DNA of 8,391 bases from Ruminococcus sp. CAG:254. GTDB lineage: Bacteria > Bacillota > Clostridia > Oscillospirales > Ruminococcaceae. The DNA lies in contig HF997866.1 of the NCBI GenBank assembly GCA_000433635.1, positions 12,135-20,525 on the forward strand. The letters are read 5' to 3'. Positions 1 to 6,850 of this stretch are shown piece after piece. The translations under genes were made by a program, and so were the position numbers. Within the stretch, counting starts at the first letter, position 1. Each line of letters opens with the position of its first letter. The notes beneath the pieces are model-generated. The model did not search any database. It had not been told where the DNA came from and worked only from the letters and a program-made list of their open reading frames with translations.

Positions 1-50
1 TGCTGACCGTTGGAACGGTTTTGTTGGTATTATAATAGAAAATTACAGAG

Positions 51-92
51 AAAGCATTCTTACAGAAAGTGAACTGTAAGAATGCTTTTTTT
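51..92 (+). terminator. Rho-independent terminator upstream of the cas operon
   Basis: A perfect 15-bp inverted repeat (51-65 with 74-88, arms AAAGCATTCTTACAG and CTGTAAGAATGCTTT) encloses an 8-nt loop and runs into seven T residues (86-92). This is the standard form of an intrinsic terminator on the + strand. It should end transcription of a gene lying left of the window and separate it from the cas operon. Read on the opposite strand the T tract is poor, so it is probably one-directional. Confidence 0.88.
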
Positions 93-99
93 GCTTGAT

Positions 100-119
100 T
101 TTTGTCGAATTTTGTCGAA
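100..119 (+). promoter_or_regulatory. Tandem TTTTGTCGAA pair, candidate Spo0A (0A) boxes
   Basis: The 10-mer TTTTGTCGAA occurs twice with no gap (100-109 and 110-119), so the two copies are one helical turn apart on the same DNA face. The 10-mer contains the 0A box TGNCGAA (fuller form TTTTGTCGAA) bound by Spo0A, the response regulator for sporulation and stationary phase in Firmicutes; tandem boxes at about 10-bp spacing are a known arrangement for Spo0A. The pair lies about 15 nt upstream of the candidate -35 of the cas promoter, at roughly -69 to -50. The repeat is seen directly; that Spo0A binds it is inference, and whether this organism has Spo0A is unknown. Confidence 0.6.
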
Positions 120-133
120 CACTATAAAAACGA

Positions 134-162
134 TTGCAAAAAGTAGAAAAATATGATAAAAT
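134..162 (+). promoter_or_regulatory. Candidate sigma-A promoter of the cas operon
   Basis: A -35 TTGCAA (134-139) is separated by 17 nt from a -10 TAAAAT (157-162), which carries an extended -10 TG at 154-155 (TGATAAAAT). The predicted transcript starts near 168-170, leaving about 26 nt of leader before the cas3 GTG at 195. A second possible -10, TATAAA (123-128), has TTGATT 22 nt upstream; that spacing is non-standard but resembles the long spacing of some Spo0A-activated promoters such as spoIIG. Confidence 0.6.
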
Positions 163-181
163 GCACATATAAAAAATTAAT

Positions 182-188
182 AAAGAGG
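182..188 (+). promoter_or_regulatory. Ribosome-binding site that fixes the cas3 start
   Basis: AAAGAGG (182-188) is the only good Shine-Dalgarno match near the start of the cas3 frame. It lies 6 nt before GTG 195, which is near-ideal. It directly abuts ATG 189, which is too close, and lies downstream of ATG 153, so neither of those ATGs is served by it. Confidence 0.75.
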
Positions 189-194
189 ATGATT

Positions 195-2612
195 GTGGCG
201 GAATATATCTCTCATATTCGGGAATCGGATAAAAAAGAACAGACTGTTTCTGAGCATTCTAACAACGTTGCAAAAATCGCAAGTGAATTTGGGCAAGCTG
301 TTCAGATGTCCCACACTGCTTGGTTGCAGGGAATTTTGCACGATGCTGGAAAATTGTGCACGGATTTTACAGAATACATTCGTGGGAAGAGTGATGCCAA
401 AAGGGGAGAAATTGACCATAGCTATATGGGTGCAAAGTATCTTGCGAACTTGGCAATAGAACTGTATAAAGAGAGTAGATTGAATCCGGATGCGGCACTT
501 TTAATTGGGCGAACGATTCTTTCTCATCATGGATTACATGACTGGCTTACAGAGGATGGAGAAAATTATTTCGAGAAACGAACTTCTATTATAAAACAGG
601 ATAAGGAAGTCAAGTGTGCATTGCCGGAGATTGTTTCTGATGGAACACTGAAAAAGTATTATCAGGAATCTGTGAAAGAGTATGATGCGATGCAGCAGAA
701 AATGGAACAGCTTTACAAAGAAATGATTGCCAAGGGCGAACAAGAGAAACGGAATCTTTCTGATGATGCAAAATCTGTGATTCCTTCATTTTATCAGGGC
801 TTTTTAGAACGGTTGATGCAGTCTATTCTAATGGATGCCGATCAGACAGATGCAGCAAATTTTAACGATGACATTGCGTATACTTCACCCAAAGAATCAA
901 CAGCCGTTTGGGATGATATGGCGAAGCGGATGCAGGAAAAATGCACGACATTTCGTAAGAAAACAGATGCCATTTCTCGCCAAAGAATGAATATTTCCGA
1001 CCGCTGTGCTGCATTTGCGAATCATGACGTAAAAATCTGTCGCTTGGTTGTTCCAACGGGTGGCGGAAAAACACTGTCTGCTTTACGGTTTGCGATTGAT
1101 TATAGTCAGAAACATAAGATTGATCAGATTTTCTATATTGCACCATTCAATTCTATTTTAGAGCAGAACAGCGATGTGATTCGAGAGATTGCAGGGGAAG
1201 AAAACTTTTTGGAACATCATTCCAATGTCTTTTCTCAATTGGAAGATGATGAGAAAGAATCAGAAAAACTGTCTGATTATCAAATGCGAACAGAACGTTG
1301 GGATGTGCCCATGATTGCAACCACGTTGGTGCAGTTTCTGAATGCTCTTTTTGATGGAAAATCCTCTTCTGTACGAAGAATGCACCATCTATGCCGTGCG
1401 GTGATCATCATAGACGAAGTGCAGGCGATTCCTGCAAAGTGTATCCATCTGTTTAACTTGGCAATGAATTTTCTGACACATATCTGTGGAAGCACAGTTG
1501 TGCTCTGTTCTGCAACACAACCTTGTCTGGAACAAGCAGAATACCCAATTCTATTAGATGAACAAGAAAGCATGACGGCTGATTTTCAGGCGGATTTTGA
1601 TGCATTTCGGCGAACGGTTTTGCATTCAGCTGGGAAAAAATCTTTTTCCTATGAGGATGCAGCAGATTTTTGTACCGAACAGTATCAGAAAAATGGAAAT
1701 CTGTTGCTGGTTGTCAATACCAAACAAGCAGCTCTGACAATGTTCCAAAAGTTAAAAGAACGGAACAGCGAATTTGCAACCGTCTTACATTTAAGTACGA
1801 ATATGTGTCCAGCACATCGACGAACAGTGATTCAGCAGATGCAGGAGCAGTTGGCAGCCCATCAGCCTTTGATTTGCGTAACAACGCAATTGATTGAAGC
1901 AGGCGTTGATATTTCTTTCCGCTGTGTGGTGCGGTCGATGTCGGGGTTGGATCATGCTGCACAGGCAGCTGGTCGTTGCAATCGAAATGGGGAGTATGAT
2001 TGCTGCTCCGTTTATTTGATACAGCTGGAAGAAGAAAAGTTGGCTGCTGCTTTAAAACAGATTGCAGACGAGCAGGAGATTACGAAAAAAATCCTCTTCT
2101 TTCATGAAAAAGAGGACTTATTGCATCCGGAAATTATGCAGTGCTATTTTAAAAATTATCTGACAACGTTTCAAAATCAATTTTCTTATTCAATTCCAGA
2201 TTTAGGAAACGAAACGCTGCTGCGATTATTATCTACCAATTCCAACAATGTGAAACGAGCGGAAGCCATATCCCCAAGGTTGAGAGATCATGCACAGGCA
2301 TTTCGTACAGCTGGCAAAAAATTTCAAGTGATTGCAGAACAGACCACAGATATTTTAGTGCCCTATGGAGAAGGGAATGATTTAATCTCAGGTTTAAATG
2401 GAAAACTCTATGAAAATGAATATTTGAAATTGCTGCGAAAAGCACAGCCGTATTTCGTTTCTGTCTACAGTGGAACTTTAAAGGCTCTGGAAGCGAAAGA
2501 GGCGTTAACTCGATTGAAATCCGATGTTCTTTCATTAAAGCCCGGATATTATTCCTCAGAGCAAGGAGTTTGTGCAGATGGAATGATTTCTATGGAGGAA
2601 TGCTTTCTATAA
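195..2612 (+). CDS. cas3: Cas3 HD nuclease-helicase (type I-C)
   Basis: Signature effector of type I CRISPR-Cas. Cascade recruits it to a target R-loop, where it nicks and progressively degrades DNA using ATP. The 805-residue product is a normal single-chain HD-helicase fusion. HD nuclease motifs seen: H21, HD at 49-50 (LHDAGK), H75 (DHSYMGAKYL), HH at 111-112 and D214 (MDADQTD). Helicase motifs seen: Walker A PTGGGKT at 287-293, DEVQ at 407-410, SAT at 439-441, HLSTNMCPAHR around 532-542, TTQLIEAGVDISF at 563-575 and QAAGRCNR at 590-597. The start chosen is GTG 195: it has the ribosome-binding site, gives the family-like beginning MAEYISHIRESD, and lies downstream of the predicted promoter. 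The open frame extends up to ATG 153, adding 14 residues unlike the family. First gene of the operon; 21 nt separate it from cas5c. Confidence 0.97.
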   Translation: MAEYISHIRESDKKEQTVSEHSNNVAKIASEFGQAVQMSHTAWLQGILHDAGKLCTDFTEYIRGKSDAKRGEIDHSYMGAKYLANLAIELYKESRLNPDAALLIGRTILSHHGLHDWLTEDGENYFEKRTSIIKQDKEVKCALPEIVSDGTLKKYYQESVKEYDAMQQKMEQLYKEMIAKGEQEKRNLSDDAKSVIPSFYQGFLERLMQSILMDADQTDAANFNDDIAYTSPKESTAVWDDMAKRMQEKCTTFRKKTDAISRQRMNISDRCAAFANHDVKICRLVVPTGGGKTLSALRFAIDYSQKHKIDQIFYIAPFNSILEQNSDVIREIAGEENFLEHHSNVFSQLEDDEKESEKLSDYQMRTERWDVPMIATTLVQFLNALFDGKSSSVRRMHHLCRAVIIIDEVQAIPAKCIHLFNLAMNFLTHICGSTVVLCSATQPCLEQAEYPILLDEQESMTADFQADFDAFRRTVLHSAGKKSFSYEDAADFCTEQYQKNGNLLLVVNTKQAALTMFQKLKERNSEFATVLHLSTNMCPAHRRTVIQQMQEQLAAHQPLICVTTQLIEAGVDISFRCVVRSMSGLDHAAQAAGRCNRNGEYDCCSVYLIQLEEEKLAAALKQIADEQEITKKILFFHEKEDLLHPEIMQCYFKNYLTTFQNQFSYSIPDLGNETLLRLLSTNSNNVKRAEAISPRLRDHAQAFRTAGKKFQVIAEQTTDILVPYGEGNDLISGLNGKLYENEYLKLLRKAQPYFVSVYSGTLKALEAKEALTRLKSDVLSLKPGYYSSEQGVCADGMISMEECFL

Positions 2613-2633
2613 AAGTAAAAAAGGAGTGAGAAG

Positions 2634-3386
2634 ATGAGCAAACCGACTCATGAGAATATTGTTGAATTTAAAGTTTATGGGGAAGATGCGTTATTTTCAG
2701 ATGTTTTGACTCGAACCGGAATGGAAAAATACAGCTATCCGATTCCAACTTACGAAGCACTGAAAGGCATTATGCATAGCATTTACTGGAAGCCGACAAT
2801 TGTCTGGTACATTGATGCTGTACGGGTCATGAACCGCATTCAGACGCAACGAAGAGGGATTCGTCCGATTCATTACAGCGGTGGAAATGACTTGTCTTAT
2901 TGTACCTATTTGCGAGATGTTTGCTACCATGTACGAGCACATTTCGAGTGGAACGACAACCGTCCAGAGCTGGAGCATGACCGCAACGAAAACAAGCATC
3001 ACAACATTGCAAAGCGAATGATTGAACGAGGTGGAAGACGAGATATTTTCCTTGGCACACGGGAATGCATGGGATATGTAGAACCTTGTGCATTTGAAGA
3101 GGGAACAGGCTTCTATGATCATTCTGGGGAACTTCCGTATGGTCTTTTCTATCATGGCATTACATATGCAGATGAAGCGGTTTTATCGGAAGATAAGGGA
3201 CAGATGACGGTTCGGTTTTGGAATCCAATCATGAGAAATGGTGTGATTTCGTTTGTTCGACCGGAGGAATGCACCATCAAGCGGCACGTTCGAGAAATGG
3301 AAATCAAGCCGTTCGGGGAAGAACATGGAAATTTCAAAGGACTTTCTGAATTTTTAGGAGGTGATGATGTTGCGTTGGGCGGATGA
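2634..3386 (+). CDS. cas5c: Cas5c (Cas5d) pre-crRNA endonuclease and Cascade subunit
   Basis: In type I-C systems, which lack Cas6, Cas5c cuts the pre-crRNA within each repeat and then stays on the crRNA 5' handle in Cascade. The 250-residue product has the family's features: an N-terminal RAMP fold with VEFKVYGEDALFSD near residues 10-23, PTYEALKGIMHSIYWKPTIVW around 38-58, and GGRRDIFLGTRECMGYVEPC at 133-152. The triad described for the Bacillus halodurans enzyme (Tyr46, Lys116, His117) aligns by eye with Y51, K121 and H122 here, so the protein should be catalytically active. AAGGAG (2621-2626) sits 7 nt before the ATG. Its 3' end overlaps the start of cas8c and carries that gene's ribosome-binding site. 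Confidence 0.96.
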   Translation: MSKPTHENIVEFKVYGEDALFSDVLTRTGMEKYSYPIPTYEALKGIMHSIYWKPTIVWYIDAVRVMNRIQTQRRGIRPIHYSGGNDLSYCTYLRDVCYHVRAHFEWNDNRPELEHDRNENKHHNIAKRMIERGGRRDIFLGTRECMGYVEPCAFEEGTGFYDHSGELPYGLFYHGITYADEAVLSEDKGQMTVRFWNPIMRNGVISFVRPEECTIKRHVREMEIKPFGEEHGNFKGLSEFLGGDDVALGG

Positions 3387-5331
3387 GCTTTATCAAATTT
3401 ATGAGCGTTTTTGTGGACAGCCCATTGGCGGAGATACCGCAGTTTTGCTGCCAGTGGCACATTCCACAGCAAATGCACAGATTGAAGTGACGTTATCAGA
3501 AGATGGCATATTTCAAGCAGCAAAGAAAATCGAGGACAAAAAAGATGCTGTGACGATTATTCCAGTAACGGAAAATTCTGGTTCTCGTAGTTCTGGAATT
3601 ACGCCGCATCCGTTGGCAGATAAATTGATTTACCTTGCTGGAGATTATGGAAATTATGTTCCTGAAAAAGCAGAAAAGGCATCAAAGTCATATGCTGCTT
3701 ATCTGGAACAATTAAAGATATGGGCAGAGGAAAACCATTCTCACCCAGCAGTGCGAGCCATTTATACATATTTGCAAAAAGGCTGCTTGATACAAGATTT
3801 ATTGGCAGCATCCGTTTTGAATTTGGATGAACAGACTGGAAAATTGGGCAAAGAAAAAATCTGTGAAGTTGTGCAGTCAGATTGTATGGTGCGGTTTCGG
3901 GTTTATCAGTTGAATCCAGGTAGCAGAGATGAAACTTGGTTGGATTCAACGCTATATGAAAGCTGGATTGAACAGAATGAAGAACAAAATGCATCTCAGC
4001 AGGTTCGGCAATTGTGTTATGCAACCGGAAAAGTGACAGAATGCTCGTATAAGCATCCAAATAAAATCAGAAATGCAGGAGATAAAGCAAAGCTATTTTC
4101 TGCAAATGATGAAAGTGGTTTTTCTTACCGAGGCAGATTTCAGAACAAAGAGCAGGCGGTTTCCATTGGCTATGATTTTTCACAGAAAATGCACAATGCT
4201 TTACGGTGGATGATTCAACGGCAGGGATATTCGATTAGCAAAACCATGACTGTGCTTGCATGGGAAAGCAATTTAGAGGCAATTCCAAATTTGATGGAAA
4301 GTTCTTTTGAAATGTCTTCTGGCTATAAAGAACAGTGTAAAAAAAGCCAAAAAGATGATGCTATCAATATATTTGATATTCCAACCAATGATTTTGGAGC
4401 AGACGTTGCATCGGAACGCACATTTGCCAGCTATCGAGAAGATCTTATAAAAATGATTCGTGGTTATCAAAGAAATATGGAGCCGCTTTCCAATGTCACG
4501 GTGATGGTGCTGGATTCTGCAACGACTGGACGGCTTTCCATGACGATGTATGCACAAATGGAACATTCCGAATTCTTTGAGAACTTGAAGGAATGGCATG
4601 AACAGACCGCATGGCGATATTGGAGAAGAAAGGAATTTGATATCTTTTCTTTCGATCTACGTGATATTGTAAATTGTGCATATGGAACAGAACAGAAGAA
4701 TGTTTTAAAATGTGATGACAAGTTAATGCCGTTCACAATTGGTCGATTGCTTCCCTGCGTACTGCAAAAACAGGCATTTCCGATGGATTTGCTTCAGGCA
4801 CTTTGTGACAAGGCAGCTTATCCGCAGGCATACGAGCAGAAATATAACTGGGATCTAGTCGTTGCCTGTGCTTGCGGAATGCTGCGAAAAAAAATATGCG
4901 AACAAAAAGGAGAATGTAACATGGAACTGGATGAAACCTGTACCCGCAGAGATTATCTGTATGGCAGACTGCTGGCAATTGCAGAAGTAGCGGAATCGGT
5001 TGCTCTGAATAAAAAAGAGGGCAACGATACCAGAATTACCAATGCTCGCCGATATTTTACAGCGTTTGTAAATCAGCCATACCGGACTTGGAATGTCATT
5101 CGGCAACGGTTAGAGCCTTATCTTTCTGCGATGCCAAAAACACAGCGGAATTATTACTGCACAATGATTGATGAAATTACCAGTCAGTTTGACCATACTG
5201 CATTCATGGATAATTCCAAGCTAGAGCCGGAATATTTGCATGCTTATAGCTGCCAATTACAGAAAATTTCTGCTGATAAAAAGCATAAAAACCAAAACGA
5301 TTCAAACAATGAGGAGGAAACAGAATCATGA
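3367..5331 (+). CDS. cas8c: Cas8c (Csd1) large subunit of Cascade/I-C
   Basis: Large subunit of the type I-C surveillance complex. The family recognises the PAM and helps open the DNA; its C-terminal part matches the small subunit. Identification rests on position between cas5c and cas7c and on general Csd1 likeness and length (654 residues, at the long end for the family); Cas8 proteins diverge quickly and have no catalytic motif to check. Of four closely spaced start codons (GTG 3361, ATG 3364, ATG 3367, TTG 3370) I chose ATG 3367. AGGAGG at 3356-3361 overlaps the first, is 2 nt from the second, 5 nt from the third and 8 nt from the fourth, so TTG 3370 is also possible. It overlaps cas5c by 20 nt, implying coupled translation. 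The C-terminal 136 residues are also readable from an internal start (see cas11c). The tail is very polar (KKHKNQNDSNNEEETES). Confidence 0.93.
   Translation: MLRWADELYQIYERFCGQPIGGDTAVLLPVAHSTANAQIEVTLSEDGIFQAAKKIEDKKDAVTIIPVTENSGSRSSGITPHPLADKLIYLAGDYGNYVPEKAEKASKSYAAYLEQLKIWAEENHSHPAVRAIYTYLQKGCLIQDLLAASVLNLDEQTGKLGKEKICEVVQSDCMVRFRVYQLNPGSRDETWLDSTLYESWIEQNEEQNASQQVRQLCYATGKVTECSYKHPNKIRNAGDKAKLFSANDESGFSYRGRFQNKEQAVSIGYDFSQKMHNALRWMIQRQGYSISKTMTVLAWESNLEAIPNLMESSFEMSSGYKEQCKKSQKDDAINIFDIPTNDFGADVASERTFASYREDLIKMIRGYQRNMEPLSNVTVMVLDSATTGRLSMTMYAQMEHSEFFENLKEWHEQTAWRYWRRKEFDIFSFDLRDIVNCAYGTEQKNVLKCDDKLMPFTIGRLLPCVLQKQAFPMDLLQALCDKAAYPQAYEQKYNWDLVVACACGMLRKKICEQKGECNMELDETCTRRDYLYGRLLAIAEVAESVALNKKEGNDTRITNARRYFTAFVNQPYRTWNVIRQRLEPYLSAMPKTQRNYYCTMIDEITSQFDHTAFMDNSKLEPEYLHAYSCQLQKISADKKHKNQNDSNNEEETES
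4907..4912 (+). promoter_or_regulatory. Internal ribosome-binding site for cas11c
   Basis: AAGGAG lies inside cas8c, 8 nt upstream of an in-frame ATG at 4921. Strength and spacing match those of the other cas genes here. In the cas8c protein these bases encode only an ordinary stretch (EQKGE), but the combination with a correctly spaced in-frame ATG at the expected place is what internal cas11c translation needs. Confidence 0.75.
4921..5331 (+). CDS. cas11c: Cas11c small subunit, internal start within cas8c
   Basis: In type I-C systems the small Cascade subunit has been shown to be translated independently from inside cas8c and to be needed for a full complex, where copies line the crRNA-DNA backbone. 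The same arrangement is visible here: ATG 4921 is in frame with cas8c (its Met519), has its own AAGGAG 8 nt upstream, and gives a 136-residue protein, the expected size. It begins MELDETCTRRDYLYGRLLAIAEV, looks mostly helical, and has basic-aromatic stretches (ARRYFTAFVNQPYRTW) suited to nucleic acid contact. It shares the cas8c stop codon. The start and RBS are seen; function is from family knowledge; expression here is inferred. Confidence 0.8.
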   Translation: MELDETCTRRDYLYGRLLAIAEVAESVALNKKEGNDTRITNARRYFTAFVNQPYRTWNVIRQRLEPYLSAMPKTQRNYYCTMIDEITSQFDHTAFMDNSKLEPEYLHAYSCQLQKISADKKHKNQNDSNNEEETES

Positions 5332-6179
5332 GTACCCTTTCTAAAAAAATCGACTTTGCCATTTTAATTTCCGTAGAAAACGCAAATCCAAACGGTGACC
5401 CGTTGTGTGGAAACCGTCCAAGAGAAGACTATGACGGGTATGGAGAAATTTCAGATGTTTGCCTGAAGCGGAAGATTCGGAATCGACTGATTGATATGAA
5501 TGAATCGGTCTTTGTACAGTCGAATGACCATCGTGTGGATAGCTATAAGAGTTTGAAAACACGAGCAGAGGGCTGTGAAGAATTAAAAAAGGCCAGCAAT
5601 GGAAAAGACACTGACCAAGATGAATTTGCAAGAATTGCGTGTGAACAGTGGATGGATGTTAGAAGCTTTGGACAAGTATTTGCTTTTAAGGGCGACAAGG
5701 TTTCTGTTGGCGTAAGAGGCCCTGTTACCATTAGCATTGCAAAGAGCGTGAGCCCAGTGGATATTATCAGCATGCAGATTGTAAAGAGTGTCAATAGTGA
5801 AGATAAAACAGAAAGAGCATCTGATACCATGGGTATGAAGCATCGGGTTGCATTTGGTCTGTATCTGGCAAAGGGCAGCATCAATTGTCAGTTGGCGGAA
5901 AAGACTGGCTTTCGTGATGAAGACGCAGAAAAAATTAAGGAAGCAATGAGAACCCTGCTGGAAAACGATGCTTCTTCTGCTCGTCCAGAAGGCAGCATGG
6001 AAGTTTGTGCACTGTATTGGTGGGAGCAGGAGGGGAAAACACCGAAATATTCTTCTGCAAAGGTACAGCGGTCTTTACAGGTTACCTTAAAAGAAGGGGT
6101 TATAAAGCCGAAACGGTTTGAAGATTATGATGTACAGGTTGCACCATTAGACGGTGTTACGCTGCAAATTTTATCATGA
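5328..6179 (+). CDS. cas7c: Cas7c (Csd2) crRNA backbone subunit of Cascade
   Basis: RAMP-type protein that polymerises along the crRNA spacer to form the backbone of Cascade/I-C; several copies are needed per complex. The 283-residue product is family length. Recognisable Cas7 features include SVENANPNGDP (15-25), ISDVCLKRKIRN (41-52), DVRSFGQVFAF (110-120), RGPV (130-133) and MGMKHRVAFGLYLAKG (168-183). Its ATG overlaps the cas8c stop in ATGA (5328-5331), and GAGGAGG at 5311-5317 gives a strong ribosome-binding site about 10 nt upstream. The strong site fits the need for more Cas7 than Cas8. It ends in a second ATGA overlap with cas4. Confidence 0.96.
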   Translation: MSTLSKKIDFAILISVENANPNGDPLCGNRPREDYDGYGEISDVCLKRKIRNRLIDMNESVFVQSNDHRVDSYKSLKTRAEGCEELKKASNGKDTDQDEFARIACEQWMDVRSFGQVFAFKGDKVSVGVRGPVTISIAKSVSPVDIISMQIVKSVNSEDKTERASDTMGMKHRVAFGLYLAKGSINCQLAEKTGFRDEDAEKIKEAMRTLLENDASSARPEGSMEVCALYWWEQEGKTPKYSSAKVQRSLQVTLKEGVIKPKRFEDYDVQVAPLDGVTLQILS

Positions 6180-6850
6180 GGTATTCAGAAGATGAATATC
6201 TGATGCTTTCCGGAATTCAGCATTTTTGCTTTTGTCGCCGACAGTGGGCATTGATTCACTTGGAACAGCAGTGGGCAGAAAATGTGCGAACCGTAGATGG
6301 TGAAATTTTCCATAAGAATGCCCATGACAAGGAACGACATGAAACAAGAGGAAATCAAATCATTGTCCGTGGAATGCCGGTGTCCTCTGCAACGCTGGGC
6401 ATTTCCGGAGAATGTGATGTCGTAGAATTTCATCGTTCAGAAACAGGCGTTTCCATTCATGGGAAAGTGGGAACTTATGACATTATTCCCATTGAATATA
6501 AGCGTGGAGAGGCAAAAAAGGAGGATTGTGACCGTCTGCAACTTGCTGCACAGGCAATGTGTCTGGAAGAAATGCTGTGCTGTACCATTCCAATCGGATA
6601 TTTGTACTATGGAAAGACCAGACGGCGGTCTAAAGTGGAAATCGATGAATCCTTACGAGAAAAAACAATTGCAATGTTAACAGAAATGCATCAGTTATAC
6701 CGGACACAACATACACCCAAAGTTCGGCGAACAAAGGCATGCAATGCATGCTCCTTGAAGCAGCTTTGCCTACCGGTTCTCTGTGGAACACAGTCTGCTG
6801 CTGCCTATATGCAAGCAATGTTAAAGCCAACAGAGGAGGTATCAGAATGA
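6176..6850 (+). CDS. cas4: Cas4 RecB-like iron-sulphur exonuclease for spacer acquisition
   Basis: Cas4 works with Cas1-Cas2 to trim pre-spacers and ensure that those with a correct PAM are inserted in the right orientation. The 224-residue product shows the RecB-type nuclease residues D81 (GECDVVEF), E107 and K109 (PIEYKRG) and Q122 (DRLQLAAQAM), and likely Fe-S cysteines C20 (FCFCRRQW) plus C189, C192 and C198 (CNACSLKQLC). The usual CPRQW-type motif reads CRRQW here. The start is ATG 6176, overlapping the cas7c stop in ATGA; it gives the family beginning EYLMLSGIQHFCFCRRQW. No Shine-Dalgarno sequence is visible upstream, so translation probably depends on ribosomes finishing cas7c. Confidence 0.96.
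   Translation: MRYSEDEYLMLSGIQHFCFCRRQWALIHLEQQWAENVRTVDGEIFHKNAHDKERHETRGNQIIVRGMPVSSATLGISGECDVVEFHRSETGVSIHGKVGTYDIIPIEYKRGEAKKEDCDRLQLAAQAMCLEEMLCCTIPIGYLYYGKTRRRSKVEIDESLREKTIAMLTEMHQLYRTQHTPKVRRTKACNACSLKQLCLPVLCGTQSAAAYMQAMLKPTEEVSE

Noticed and set aside
10..36. Possible promoter TTGGAA, 15 nt, TATAAT before the terminator
   Set aside because: The -10 is perfect but the spacing is short, and the transcript would consist almost only of the terminator hairpin at 51-92. A small hairpin at 6-19 is also too weak to call. Bases 1-50 are left unassigned.
2697..3155. Long antisense open frame (152 codons) opposite cas5c
   Set aside because: It lies wholly opposite a well-identified gene, has no ribosome-binding context or recognised motif, and its composition is what the reverse of cas5c codons would give.
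6028..6034. AGGAGGG inside cas7c
   Set aside because: No start codon lies at a usable distance; it encodes part of EQEGK.
6518..6530. AAGGAGG inside cas4, possible second hidden gene
   Set aside because: It is explained by Lys-Lys-Glu-Asp codons. The nearest start (GTG 6528) is only 3 nt away and opens an out-of-frame reading of about 50 codons with no recognisable product.
6737..6751. Palindrome GCATGC-AAT-GCATGC in cas4
   Set aside because: It falls on the codons for the conserved CNAC cysteine motif and is most simply a coding coincidence.
6739..6846. Upstream in-frame extension of cas1 to ATG 6739
   Set aside because: The extra 36 residues overlap the cas4 Fe-S cysteine region, have no ribosome-binding site, and are not Cas1-like. 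ATG 6847 has AGGAGG at 7 nt.
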